A DNA stretch of 64,000 bases, taken from assembly GCA_039707655.1 (NCBI GenBank), contig CM077665.1, forward strand, positions 86,181,954 through 86,245,953, written 5' to 3'. Positions within the stretch are counted from its first letter, which is position 1, and each line of letters begins with the position of its first letter. Below are positions 47,732 to 58,673 of this stretch, in pieces. Below the pieces are notes generated by a model that did not search any database, was not told the DNA's origin, and saw nothing but the letters and a program-made list of their open reading frames with translations. Position numbers and translations under genes: made by a program. This stretch comes from Elymus sibiricus (taxonomy: Eukaryota; Streptophyta; Magnoliopsida; Poales; Poaceae).

Positions 47732-50700
47732 TTACTCATACACATTCTCTCTTGAACATTGCGCCTCTATTGCCCGAGCACCCTCCATTACGCCGGAGAA
47801 GTACAGCTTGGGGCGCCTATGCTCTTTACCGATGGGCGGAGGAGCGGTGGCTATCTTCATTGGATCCAGCCCCGGCCAGTGCACCTTGGCCATCGCAAAG
47901 GTCATCCGAGCTCCCTCGATACAGGAAGATCGCCTTAGCGCATCGATCCGGGGCGAGGCATCGCTCAGCTTCTGCATCAGGCCGAAGTAGCTGCCTGGCA
48001 GTGGCTCGTTGGGCCATAGCCGAATGAAGAGATCCTTCATGGCCGGCTCCGCCATCCAGTGTAGCTCCATCAGCTGTTTCAGCTGCTCGATAAGAAGAGG
48101 AGAGCGCTCGGGGGCTTCAAACTGCGCCCAAAATAGCCGAGCTTCATCTCCTTCTCCCCGCGAAGCATAGAACTGCTTCGCACCCGCTGTGCTCTTCTGG
48201 AGGTCCGAGCAGGCGCCTGAGGAACGCCATACCTGGGTAAGCAACTCGAACTTGCTATCCCCGAAGATACACTGCAATGAATACGACTTACCATCCATGA
48301 TAGCTTTGACCTGGCTGACCTCCTCTTCAAAAGACCGCCTATCCACCTGCTCCTTTTGGAGATTGGTTTTCAGGGTGGATAGTTCGGCAGCCTGCTCCTT
48401 GCCCTTCCACTCCAGGTCCTCACACTTTTGCCCGGCGCCCTTGAGCTCCTGTTGGATTTCCTCCACCCGAGCCTCGTGCTTGTCGCTGGTGGCTCTTAGG
48501 GCGGAGAGCGCGGTAGCCGCTTCTTTGGCCGCCGCCTTCTCCACCGCAGCCTCCTACTTCGCCTTCTCAAGTTCGGCCTTGAGTTTCTCAATCTCCTTCG
48601 CCGAGGCTGCGTAAGCATCGACTTATATCAAGAAACCGTGTTGATAGTACGGTAAATAAGAGTTTTGATACTCTAATCTGGCTTACCTTGCGCCTCGTCG
48701 AATCTCCTGTTTAGAGCATCAAGCTCGTCTTCGGAGCTTTTGAGCTTCCGATTTAGCTCATCTACCTCGGCAGCGTTAGTAGCCACTGCCATCGACGAAG
48801 CCTGTAACAAACAAAATCATATAAGGTTACAGTGGTTTACAACCTCCGAACTGTCACTAAAATGATCCTGTATCCGGTCCTCTTAAGGGCTGTTAGAGCG
48901 ATCCGAACACATATTGTCTTATGCACAGTTCGGATAAGGATCTATGTTTGACCCCCAGGTAAGTTTTTTCAAACTCACCTGGGGCTCGGGGGCTGCCATG
49001 TATATAATCATAACTCACAGAAAATAATATTTCACAAAATAGAGCATCACATGGCTTACCTGGAAGCCCGTCAGGAGACCGTTGAAAGCCTCCTCCAGTC
49101 CGTGGTCTACGTACTGAATGCTCTGCAATACCACACCCATAAGAGTGCGGTGCTCCCCGGAGATGGAGGCGCTTGACAGAGCCTCCCCCATAGCCGGCCA
49201 CCCATTAGTCGGCGGTGCCGGTGGGGATCGGTTGACCCGATCTCCGATCGGGGATTGAATCGACGCCTCCGGAGACACTGTGCGCTCCGGAGACAGCCTT
49301 GAAGGAGACTGGACATCTCCTCGTTCGGTCTCCTCAGTGTCCGGGAGGGGCTCGTCCCCCCGGTCTTCGGCGGCCGAGGCGTTAGCCTCGACCATGACGT
49401 CGTCGCCCCCGCCTCCAGTGTCCGGCTCCAAAGGAGCCTGTTGGGATGACACCTCCGCGGCATCCTTCATGGTGCCCGGAGGAGAGGGGCGCGACATAGT
49501 CCCGCTCTCCGCTAGCTCGGCGGGAGGGGTCTCCCCGTCCGATACTTGATCGGTGGGGAGTACACGCGGTGGGCTGCAACTCAATAAGGCGCTCACGTTA
49601 TAATCATATTCAACACTTAGCACTAATAGCTCGAAAGGTCTTTGGATCTGTACCTTTGAGGTGGGGGCTTGACCCTGGGGTTCCTTCGTGGAACCCTCTC
49701 GAACTCCTCGGACTCGGTGTCCGAATCCGAACTGTCGTCGGACAGGACCACTTGTGTTCGGCGCGCTTTCTTCGGGGCAAGGGGAGGTATGTCCTCTGTG
49801 GCGTCCGATGACGCCGCCCTCTTTCTTGCGAGGGGGGAATCGCCTCCGCCCTCGCCCTCGCCCTCACCCTCACGCTCCTCCTCTTGATTCGAGGAGGCAT
49901 GGGTTTCTTCGGACACAGCCTCCGGCTGGTCCCTGAGGCGCAGGCCTGCTCGGCCTGGTTTCTTCTTCTCCTTCTTCTCCGGCACCTTGTAAGGCGCCAC
50001 GACGAGCATCTCCAACAGCAGCAGAGACCTGGTGTCTTCGAGTTGTGGAGCCGGACACTTGATGCCCGTGGCCTTGCTCAGCCATTCCTGCGGAAGTGAT
50101 TGAGAAGCGCTTAGATTTTCTTCGGGAAGATAAGAGCCGATCTAATAGAACTATATCATACCTCGGAAGGGAGCTTATCGGCGCGTAAGCCCTGGTCCTC
50201 CTTCTTGGCCGGCCAGTTCTCCCGTGCCTTGAACAGCGCCTTCCACAGCTTCTCCCGTGTGGTGCGGAAGAGTTGACGGATCGTGGGATCGTCGTCAGTC
50301 CGATAATTCCACATGGGGGAGCTCCGGCGCTGGCAGGGGAGGATGCGCCGCCGAAGCATAACCTGGACCACGTTGGTCAGCCCGACTCCCTCCTTGATCA
50401 TGGAGGCGATGCCCCTCTGCAGGTCATCCACCTTTGTGTCCGACCCCCAGTCGAGGCCCTTTCGGACCCATGAGGTCAATCTGGCCGGGGGGCCGGACCT
50501 GAATTCGGCAGGAACAGTTCCGCCCTCCTCCCTTGGCTCGGTGATGTAAAACCACTCTTTTTGCCAAGTCTTGATGGTGTCGATGAAGGTGCCGGATGGC
50601 CATACCGCATGAGGGAGCTTGCCGATGACCTCCCCGCCGCAGTCTGCATGTGCGCCGGCGACACACTTCGGCTTAATGTTGAAGATCTTGAGCCATAGTC

Positions 50701-51031
50701 CGAAGTGTGGTTCGACTCGCAAGAAAGCCTCGCAGACGATGATGAAGGCCGATATATGCAAGAAAGAGTTCGGCGGGAGGTCGTGGAAGTCGAGGCCGTA
50801 GAAGAACATGAGGCCCCTCATGAAGGGGTGGAGCGGGAAGCTCAGTCCTCGGATGAAATGATGGATGAAGACCACCCTCTCGCTTGGTTTGGGGGTGGGG
50901 ATCACCTGGCCCTCCTCTGCGGCGCGGTGGAATATGTTGGCGGGGAGGTACCCGGCCTCCTTGAGGTCCCGGATGTCCTGGTCTGTGGCTGAGGAAGCCT
51001 CCCACTTGCCGCTAGAGCCTGAGCCGGCCAT
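47732..51031 (-). CDS. Antisense five-exon gene with Transposase_28 ('putative gypsy type transposon') domain
   Basis: Minus-strand exons are 50162-51031, 49654-50087, 49060-49573, 48687-48801 and 47732-48621. Donors gtatga, gtacag, gtaagc and gtaagc and the matching AG acceptors keep the frame, giving about 940 codons. Exon 1 (290 residues) matches the plant Transposase_28 family as I know it: SERVVFIHHFIRGLSFPLHP and FNIKPKCVAGAHADCGG. Exon 2 is basic and acidic low complexity with possible nuclear localisation signals. Exons 4-5 are coiled coil, then a conserved block (EQLKQLMELHWMAEPAMKDL, IEGARMTFAMAK). A TAG at 48554-48556 interrupts exon 5. Despite its name, no transposase activity is established for this domain. 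The ATG lies about 570 bp inside the 3' LTR. Confidence 0.75.
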
Positions 51032-51601
51032 GGCTGAGCTCGGAGGATGAATGGGTGGAAAACCTAGATCTGGGCTCTGGAGGCTCAGTAGATTGGGGAA
51101 GCAGGGGTGCGAATGGGAAGTGCGGATAAGCCTTGGGGTTTTCTTCCCCTTTTATTGGGCTTGTTGCCGTTTAGCCTCCCTTCACTTCGCCGTGAATCCC
51201 TCCGCTTCCCGAGACGTGTGTGCCGTTATACGCGCATGATTAAACATATCCCGTGTAAAACGGGGCACGATCTGGGCATTGATGGATCACACTGATGAAA
51301 ACGGCCTCGAACCGCGAATCGAGTCTTTACGACTGGTCTGGTGGTCGTGGTGGGTCGTGACCTTTCATCTGTAAGGTTGTCAGAGAGCACTATTGACTCC
51401 CTGACCTTTGGCCTTCAAGGCCGAATTATTCCTGATGTTCGGACGATCTATGATCGGAAAAAACTACACGTCGTCAGATGCCGAACTATCTCGGCCGATC
51501 ACTATTTGGAGGAAGGAACTCGCCTTGCAAGCCGAAGACTTTGATCGCATGAAGTAGCTGAAGCTAGGACCCTTGGCGTTGGAGGCTAGTTCGGGGGCTA
51601 C

Positions 51602-52072
51602 TGAGGGAGTCCTGGTTTAAGGGGTCCTCGGGAGGTCGACCTATTGCTTATGGGCCGGACTATATGGGCCACTTGCCGAATACTGAATGGATTGAAGACC
51701 CTGTCTCCAAGAAGGAAGCTTCGAGAGTCGTGGCTTGTCCTCCACGTTTGGAGTAGTAAATAGGCATGTTTATCCTGCCAATGTGTAACCGACCTTGTGT
51801 AAACCCTAGGTACCCTCGGCGTCTATATAAGCCGAAGGGTTTTAGGTTGTAGGCCAACAGAACTCATCTAGGGTTTTAGTCATACGATCTCGTGGTAGAT
51901 CAACTCTGTAACCCTCATACTATCAATATAATCAAGCAGGACGTAGGGTATTACCTCCATAGGAGGGCCCGAACCTGGGTAAAACCTTGTCCCCTTCGTC
52001 TCCTGTTACCCTCGATTCTAGTCTCACAGCTCGGGACCCCCTACCCGAGATCCACCGGTTTTGACACCGACA
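51602..52072 (+). repeat. 3' LTR of the young family A element
   Basis: It is 471 bp and differs from the 5' LTR at about five sites (for example attag/agtag, cccgcc/cctgcc, catatg/catacg, acatag/acgtag, ccgccg/ccaccg). It is followed by CCGAC at 52073-52077. Confidence 0.9.
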
Positions 52073-52334
52073 CCGACAGCAGCTGCCTTCTGGCAAATGT
52101 GGAGGAGCGTGTGGTGGGTGCCGTGCACACTGCCAACAAGGACGCCACACACACTACATGCTTCCGTGTACTGCACCACCGACGTGGTGCAGCCTCCTAG
52201 CTGGAGCTGCCCTCTGGCGGAGTGACAGAGCGACGACGACGGACAGGTGCCATTGGCGATTGGGGGAGAAGCAAACTTGGGAAGCTACGGGCAGGGAGAG
52301 GACGAATGCGATGTGGAGGCGCCGACCGTGAGGG

Positions 52335-52342
52335 TTTATAAA
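52335..52342 (-). promoter_or_regulatory. TATA box of the interrupted alanine-rich CACTA ORF
   Basis: The motif tttataaa on the minus strand lies about 82-90 bases upstream of ATG 52253 in a GC-rich context, a standard plant core-promoter spacing. Confidence 0.5.
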
Positions 52343-52363
52343 GAAGGAAGCCAAGGCGAGCAG

Positions 52364-52512
52364 GGCAGGAAGCTTGCGCGCGTTCCTGCGCGGTTGCACA
52401 GGAACGGGAAGCCCAAAAGAAACGCTGCGCGCTCCCGAAGCATTGGGTGATTGGGGCATTTTAGCGAGCCGGGCGGGAAGCTTGCGCGGGAACCCGCGCG
52501 CTCCCAAAGCAT
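52364..52512. repeat. Imperfect direct repeat in the region between two divergent CACTA ORFs
   Basis: The blocks ggcaggaagcttgcgcg...cgctcccgaagcat and ggcgggaagcttgcgcggg...cgctcccaaagcat recur about 105-110 bp apart, with ccgggcgggaag-type and catt-ggg motifs between them. They sit between the minus-strand ORF (ATG 52253) and the plus-strand exonuclease-like ORF (ATG 52976), so they may be promoter repeats. Confidence 0.5.
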
Positions 52513-52975
52513 GCACTGGAATCCTCGGGCGGCAACATGGTGACAAGATGGGACGGAGGTGGGAGAAATGACAACTACACAAACGGTTAATAAAAAAACA
52601 TTTGCGTTTTACTACAAAGCAAACGGTCGTTCTGTACGCACCGTCGCGAATTAATCTACACATGAGGCGGTTGATGCGGCCGCGGCGCGCTGTGCTCGCG
52701 TCCGTGCGCGCCCGCTCTGCAGGCGTCCACGCGCGAACGGTCACGTACGTTCGAGACGCCATATGCATGAGGACGCGGTTGTGCCACTCCCAGCGCCACC
52801 ATGCAGTTAAGCGCTGCAAAAACTGCCATGCGGACGTGCCGAAATTCGAGGCCGTCTGGCGTAATGTATTCCCGCGGCCATTTACCTTCGCGTCTTCCAC
52901 CTTCCGATCGCGCCACACAACACAAGAAGCACACCCACGATCTCTTCATCGCTTCAACCTTCCCGTGCGGATCCA

Positions 52976-53644
52976 ATGGCGGCTGCCGACGCCGAGCGGC
53001 AGTTCACCAAAATTGTCAAAGTGGACACCCACATCAGGAAGACGGACCTCTCGGTGGTGTACACCAACGACCCGGTCGTGGTGGTGAACTCCATCAACAC
53101 GTTGGAGCAGCTGCTTGCTGAGGATGACAAGTACAAAGTGGTCGGCTTCGACCTCAAGTACACCGGCGGTCGTGCCGGGCATGATCGGAAGGTTGCCGTC
53201 GCCCAGTTGTGTGTGCGCCATCATGTGCTCGTCTACCACTACTGCCTGGCCACAAGTCCTTGCGAGCGTTTCGTCAGGTTTGTCAATAGCCCCGACTAGA
53301 GGTTCGCAACGGTGGACACCATGAACGATCTAAAGGTGCTCAAGACTACGGGCTTGTCCTGCCAGAAGCTTGTCAACATCCAAGGTCAGTACAGGGTCTG
53401 GGGCGGCGAGAAGAAGCAGAAGGACTCCCTGGTTGACCTCGCCGCGGCCATCATCGACCCCTACTACAAAGACACAAAGGTTGAGTGTCACAAGGACAAG
53501 TCTTCCCAGCACAAGGCCTGGGTGAACGAACTGGATGAAGAACACATCAAGTATGCGGCAAAGGATGCATACACAAGCTACGAGATGTACAGGAGGATCA
53601 TTGACATGAGGAAGTGCCTCCTTCCTGCAGACGGCGAGGGATAG
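52976..53644 (+). pseudogene. 3'-5' exonuclease-like (WRN/DEDD family) ORF in the CACTA element, one TAG
   Basis: From ATG 52976 one frame runs to the stop at 53642-53644, broken only by TAG at 53297-53299 (codon 108). It would give 221 residues. The fold signature is 3'_5'_exonuc: KYKVVGFDLKYTG (residues 52-64), VAVAQLCV, SLVDLAAAIIDPYY and HIKYAAKDAYTSYEMYRRI. In active enzymes the first motif is D-x-E; here it is D-L-K, so a metal-binding acid is lost. The late Y-x3-D motif is kept (YAAKD). It is thus probably catalytically dead even apart from the stop. It lies at the right end of the CACTA and reads toward the terminus. Captured host sequence is the simplest explanation. Confidence 0.65.
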
Positions 53645-54391
53645 CCACAAGCAGAGCAGTGTCGGCAACCGTCATCAGAAGAACAATATGATTTGCTGAT
53701 CATCTACTTCTTGTAACTTTATATTGAGGAATGTACATGTGTTGTGTAGTCACTTATGTAACTGGATGTTCAAGTTTGTTATGCAACATTAATGTAGGTA
53801 TTCTATAGACAGAGCATATAGATGTGCAAACAAAACAAATCACATCTCATACAATTATTAGCAGCAACCGTCTGCCCACAACACACACAGGTTGTCAGGA
53901 TGAATCGCTTGGGTTATTTTTGGTCTTCCCACACAATTCTGATGAATGAACTGTTTGCCGGGTACCCACAACACACACGGTTGTCAGGATGAATTGTTTG
54001 GGTTACTATTGGTCTTCCCAAACAATTTTGATGAATGAACTGTTTGCCGGGTATCACACACGCCTTCTTAGGCTAACTCGATTGTGTTCTGCTTGATCAG
54101 CGCAACCAGTTTGCCCGAGTGAACTGTATGCCGCACTACGCACACGTATGTAGTTTGTTAACCGTTTCTGTTATGTTCCATAATCACAAACAGTTCATAA
54201 GAACAAACTGTCTTCCGTAGATCGCACACACAACTATTTTCTGAATCGTATTTGATGGATCATCTATCGCGCATGATTTTCATCATTGGTGGCAGAGCTT
54301 GAACTATACTGTTTGCGATTGATGGATCGCACACAGTTTCGTCGAAGGGTCTCTGATTGATGTGTCGTCTTTGGACCATCCTGCAGTAGTG
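53645..54391. repeat. Right subterminal region of the CACTA element with 90-bp direct repeat
   Basis: Two copies of a 90-bp unit (53875-53964 and 53965-54054) share ggttgtcaggatgaat, ggtcttccca and gaactgtttgccgggta. More short cacac/aactg motifs follow up to the terminus, as at 54,100-54,330. The same motif type fills the left end, as expected for binding sites of the CACTA accessory protein. Confidence 0.65.
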
Positions 54392-54641
54392 AAACACTCG
54401 GGGCTAGTAACCAGCCCCCGCAGTCAAGCTCCTCCGGCTAAGTGAAAGCATTAAAGCCGCATAGTCCGATTGCCTCGTTCCCATCTCTCGCACCACCGCC
54501 CCCGGGTTACGATAATTCGGCTAAGGATAATACTTCGGATGACGGAACACCCCTTGTAATAATTACATGGGGGATAAAGCCGACGACTGGCAACTTTCAG
54601 TTCCAAAACGGCCACACAGGAGTCAAAATAATCAAAACACC

Positions 54642-57600
54642 TGTGACACCCTGGTTTTCGCTCCCTGTTTTTTTTCCTTGGCGGGATTTGACTCCCGTCC
54701 TTTTTCTTGGTGTTATCGGATTTCTCTAGCTCTTGGGTATGTGAAGATGGTCATCTAGCCTTGCCTTCCCTATCCAACCAGAGATTCTTTCCAGTCCAAC
54801 CTTGCCATCCAAGTAACATTCTCAGGGTTTTGCCATCGAAACCCTACCTTCCGAGTTACCGGAAGGGAAACCCTAACCCTTCCAGTTACAAAGGAACCTC
54901 AATTTCCTTTGATCCTATGACTCCCAAAACCTTTCCTAGTGATCATCCTTCATCTATAAACCCTGGATATGCAAAAATATTGCTAAGTCATTTGCAATAT
55001 TTTTCAGTTATAATTAATTCCTTTTTCTGCCAGTTAAAGGAATTAAATCCAGGAAAATATCTATCCATCTCTAGAGTTCATGAAAACTTGTGGAGATATT
55101 CTTTGTCATCATATTGAGCTCCCATAAAAATATTGGCTATAATTAAATAGGATAAATTGCATTTTCCTATTTAATGCCAATATTGCATTTTGGGCACTTT
55201 CTAAAGGAACTAGCATTTTGGTAGCCAGGAAAATTCCCAAATAAATTGTGGAGCTTCTCATATACATATCTTCCCCATTTCCATCAATATCCCAAGTTCC
55301 ATAATTCAAATTTTGAGCACAACATCAATTTGCAAACTCTGTCCAGTTGGGCAAATTGCAAAGGAAGTGCTTTATTCCTTTATCTATTTGAGCTGAAATT
55401 TTTCATGGCAATTAACATTGCTAAATCACTCATGTATACCAAAAATCAGCTCAATCCCTCTATCCATTCATCCACAGAAATTTTTCCAAGATTCTGTCCA
55501 TTTGGAGGTACTGTGAAGGAAGTACCATTTTGGTGTACTCAAATGGTATGAAATTTTACCAGTGCCTTCATACTCCTAAATCATGACTCTCCACCAAATT
55601 GGAGCCATATCCATCTATCCATTTGATTCCAGCAAGGTCAACTTCAGTTCTGTCCAGAATCTATCATTGTGAAGGAAGTACATTCAGTTCTTATCCTTTT
55701 GACCTGAAAATTTAACAGGGCCTTAAACGTGGTAGATAATTAACTCACACCAAAATTCAGATGTTTTCACCAAGCCTATCTTCCCGAGAACAAAACAAAC
55801 ATCTTGCTGTCCAGAGAGGTTTTGGATCCAGTTCATCTCCTCGGAGCCTTCCTATGGATTCCAGCTACTTCTAGCATCTAGTTGACCCCTTAGTCACGCA
55901 TTAGACAAGGTGTTGGGTCAAGTCGTGCACCAGAGAGCGTTTTGGCTTGGTGACCACGCGGATGGCGAGCAGAAGTGGTGCTCTGCACCCAGCCTCCTCT
56001 CGGCCACCAGCTCCAGCTGACCCTGGCTTGTCCCCGCGCGCCGACTAGCTCTGCAGTGGCCGCGTGCCCCTCTCCAGCTCCTTCCTCTCCGTCCTCTTCC
56101 CCGTCACGCCGCGACGAACCCTCTGCTCCGCCACTGTGGCCGCACGTGCGCCGCCGTATCCGGAGCTTCTCGAGCGAGCCAGCTCACCTCCCCTGCATCC
56201 CCGTGACGCTCCCCGACGCCGGTCGTCAGCCTGAGCCATCGCCTCCAAGCTCTAGGACCGCGGCCAGCTCATTCCGCGGCCGTCCTTATCGGCTCGCCGC
56301 CGTTCGGCTATAAATAGCCAGCCCCGCGCCCTCCCCGAGCACTCCACCCCCTCCCACTCACTTCTAGCCTCCTCCCCGGCCACTTGCCCGAGTCCCAGAG
56401 CCCCTCCTCCTCTCAATTCGCCGCCATGGCCGCCGCCTCGGTCACCTTAAATTCTGGCGAACAGGGCCCCCTCCCTCCACTTCTCCACCTCCATCAGGTC
56501 ACCATAACCACCAGGGAGCTTTCCCAAACCTTGCCCTTCCATCCCTGCCACTGTAGGGCCGAGGCCAAACTCGCCGGAGCCACCGTCTGCCTCGGTTGTC
56601 GCCCTGCTCATCTCGGTGCTCCTCGGCGTCCGTGCGGTGCGTGGACGGATGCGGTGCTTCCCCCTCTTTCCGTCGGTGGCCGGAGCACCTCGAAAGATGG
56701 CCGGAGTCGGCCAGACGAGCACCGGCGCCGGCGGCCTCCTTCTGCACTGCGAGCAGGCGTCGGGGGAAGAAGAAGAGAAGGAGGGAGGAGAGAGAGAGCG
56801 CCGACGGGCCCCACCTGTCGGTGAGAGAAGGAGGTGCCAGCAAGGATAAGTGGAAGCGTATTCACGAGAATACGTTTCCCTTTTTGGAAAGCGCATTTCC
56901 CCCTACTGCAGCACATAGTATGTTTTCTCTTCCTGAAAGCGTATTCCCTGAAATGCGTTTTCTGTTTTTCAGCCCAGGGACCTGTTGGAGAAGAAATCTT
57001 CACAGATTGGTCCCTGATCTTCTTCTGTCCGTAACTTTTTAACCAAGGCTCCGATTCCGGTGATTCCAGCGCTCACATCTTCGTCTCGTCGAGCCAGTTC
57101 CGATGGTATCATTTTCTCAATGTGTTCACACTGTGAAAATACCCATTTTGCCCTCGCCCTTCTATCAGCCCTCTCCGAGAGAGAACGGTTTCCGGAGATT
57201 CTTTCCGTGGACTACCGCACTTCTTCCCGGAGTATTCTTGGACCCCAGGCAAGCCGACCATCTGATATATGCCCTAAAGCATTGCTCTGTGTTATTCTTG
57301 CGTGTTTAATTAGTAATTATGCCCGTGATAGAAATAATTAAACCGCTGTTAGATTGCATCTACTGTTTACATTACTTGCATAGTTTGCTGTGTAGTTTAC
57401 TTAAGTGCATAGTTGTTGTCACTTCAACTTGTGGTGATACATAACCATGCTTGCTAAATGATGGCTAAAGCTAAAATTAGTCGGTTGATCTAGAGTCACC
57501 TGTCCGGGCTTATTCGTGCAGCCACATTTGCCGGTATGGGACGGCCTTGACTTGGTCTGATCGCGTGCTCTTTCACCGGTACCTCCAAAGAGGGAGGGTT

Positions 57601-58673
57601 ATGCCCGCGTGCTACCCTGATCAGGTAGGCGGCGATAACCCTGTGAGCCCAGTTGTTGCTTGGTTGCGCGCGGTCCCCGTTTGGGATAGTTTAGTCCCCG
57701 TTTGGGACAGTTTAGTTTGGGCCATGACGGTGGCAGGTGTCTTGAAGACACAGGGGCCACCCAGGGCAAGCCTCCGGGGGGAGGATGAGTGCCGGTGGTA
57801 CGATGAAAGAGTCACGGGTCAGGCAGGTTTTGTTGAAGCAACGCTGGTCCACCCGAGTGGGATCACGAGGCCAGATGCTTCATGGTGTGGGTAAAGTGCG
57901 CAACCTCTGCAGAGTGTAAAAATCTATTCGAATAGCCACGTCCACGGTAATGGACAGCCCGTCCAGACCTCAGTAGGTGGTCAACCGTAATAATGATAAT
58001 AATGATGGAAGAACTCGTCTTGAGCAGACATCAGGTGATGTCAGGAATATGATATGTTAGCCATGGGATGGCTATGAGATGAGTGGTCGGATGACCCATG
58101 ATTGGGATTGGATTTGGATCGGACTCAGATTGAATCGTGAGAATGATCGGAGTATGGAATATTTACTTAGTATGCTTTACTTTACTGTATTTACTTCAGT
58201 AGTTATCTTGCTAGATAATCCTGTTATGCCATGATAATTAATATTGCTCTAATAACAAATGCATGCTTGAATGCCATGGATTGCTTTGCTTGGTTTATAT
58301 GTTAGTTTGGTTTGCTTGCGAGTACATTCAAAAGTACTCAGCGGCCTTTAACATGGCCAGGTTCACATAAGGATCCGTAGTCCGTCATCGAGGAGCCGGA
58401 GCGTTCGCGGGCTAGAAGAGTAACCTAGTCAGATCCCTGTGGATTGGAGCCGCACCAAGACCATGCTGCCTTAGATAGAGCTTTTCCGCTGCCATCACCT
58501 TTGTAATATATCCCATGTAAGACTCATATATCCATTAATAGAAATGCCTGTGTTCATGATACCTGTTGTATGTGTTCATGATACCTGTTGTAAACGTGCA
58601 TGCCAGAGTGATTTCCTGGGCTGGTATGCGTGGCGACCATTTGGCTACATTGGTAATCAGGCGGGGCGCCACA
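54642..58673 (+). repeat. 5' LTR of the LARD-like element
   Basis: It is about 4032 bp. An AT-rich first part is followed by a GC-rich promoter region with tataaatag at 56309-56317 and then a noncoding remainder. No part after 57,000 holds a supported gene. Confidence 0.75.
56426..56824 (+). other. Small ORF (132 residues) inside the 5' LTR of the LARD-like element
   Basis: ATG 56426 sits in a strong context (gccgccatgg) about 110 bp after the LTR TATA box. The frame is open to 56824 and begins MAAASVTLNSGEQGPLPPLL. The same ORF, same length, is open in the second LTR (63431-63829). Composition is basic and proline-rich with no known domain, so it may simply be GC-driven. Confidence 0.35.

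Larger units (their letters stand above)
42753..52072 (+). mobile_element. Young complete family A LTR retrotransposon: gag-protease plus antisense gene
   Basis: LTRs at 42753-43223 and 51602-52072 (471 bp each) differ at about five positions by my reading. CCGAC flanks both ends. The plus strand carries a single open gag-protease frame; reverse transcriptase, RNase H and integrase are absent. The 3' half holds a multi-exon gene on the minus strand converging on gag-protease. A purine-rich tract (gttcgggggcta) precedes the 3' LTR. The element is thus non-autonomous but internally well kept. Confidence 0.9.
42305..52253 (-). pseudogene. Second alanine-rich CACTA ORF, split by the young family A element
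   Basis: The likely ATG is at 52251-52253, about 90 bases downstream of a TATA box. The frame meets TAG at 52197-52199 (codon 19), then continues to the CCGAC duplication at 52073-52077. With the 9.3-kb insertion removed it proceeds in frame from 42752 to the stop at 42305. The product would be about 210 residues, rich in alanine (AAADAAAMARNEE), with a helical C-terminal half. In-frame continuation across the insertion supports a real ORF. Function is unknown; the early TAG means a later start or an already dead copy. Confidence 0.5.
26727..54391. mobile_element. CACTA (En/Spm-type) transposon carrying several genes, itself a nest
   Basis: The left end is cactagtgcag and the inverse of the right end is cactactgcag, matching at 10 of 11 positions; CACTA termini define the superfamily. 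Flanking host sequence (acacaa before, aaacactcgg after) rejoins into a stretch equivalent to cacaaacacctggggg of the young family A copy, so the site is a true insertion. The 3-bp duplication is imperfect (caa and aaa). Three nested elements account for about 17.6 kb and the CACTA's own DNA is about 10.1 kb. No Transposase_21-type TNPD frame was found. Gene-like contents are a B3-domain gene, alanine-rich ORFs and a 3'-5' exonuclease-like ORF. Confidence 0.75.
12724..54641 (+). mobile_element. Old family A Gypsy-type element, the host of the nest (3' part beyond window)
   Basis: Surviving pieces are 12724-14167, 15563-16373, 24316-26726 and 54392-54641. They align in order with the complete young family A copy at 42753-52072: LTR, gag, protease, then the noncoding segment with the same ggctaagtgaaagc landmark. 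Three insertions (solo LTR, family B, CACTA) separate the pieces and a LARD-like element cuts it off at 54642. Its 3' LTR and antisense gene would lie past 64,000. Several stop codons and frameshifts in gag show it is dead. Confidence 0.75.

Noticed and set aside
47732..51031. Reading the Transposase_28 gene as an active transposase
   Set aside because: The family name is historical; no catalytic DDE pattern or terminal inverted repeats around it are visible.
42753..52072. Hidden reverse transcriptase or integrase in family A
   Set aside because: All plus-strand frames after 46470 are short and lack the YxDD and HHCC/DDE patterns; the antisense gene occupies the space.
54707..55117. Open frame of 136 residues present in both LARD LTRs (also near 61,705)
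   Set aside because: AT-rich LTR sequence with no start context, promoter or domain; conservation follows from the LTR duplication.
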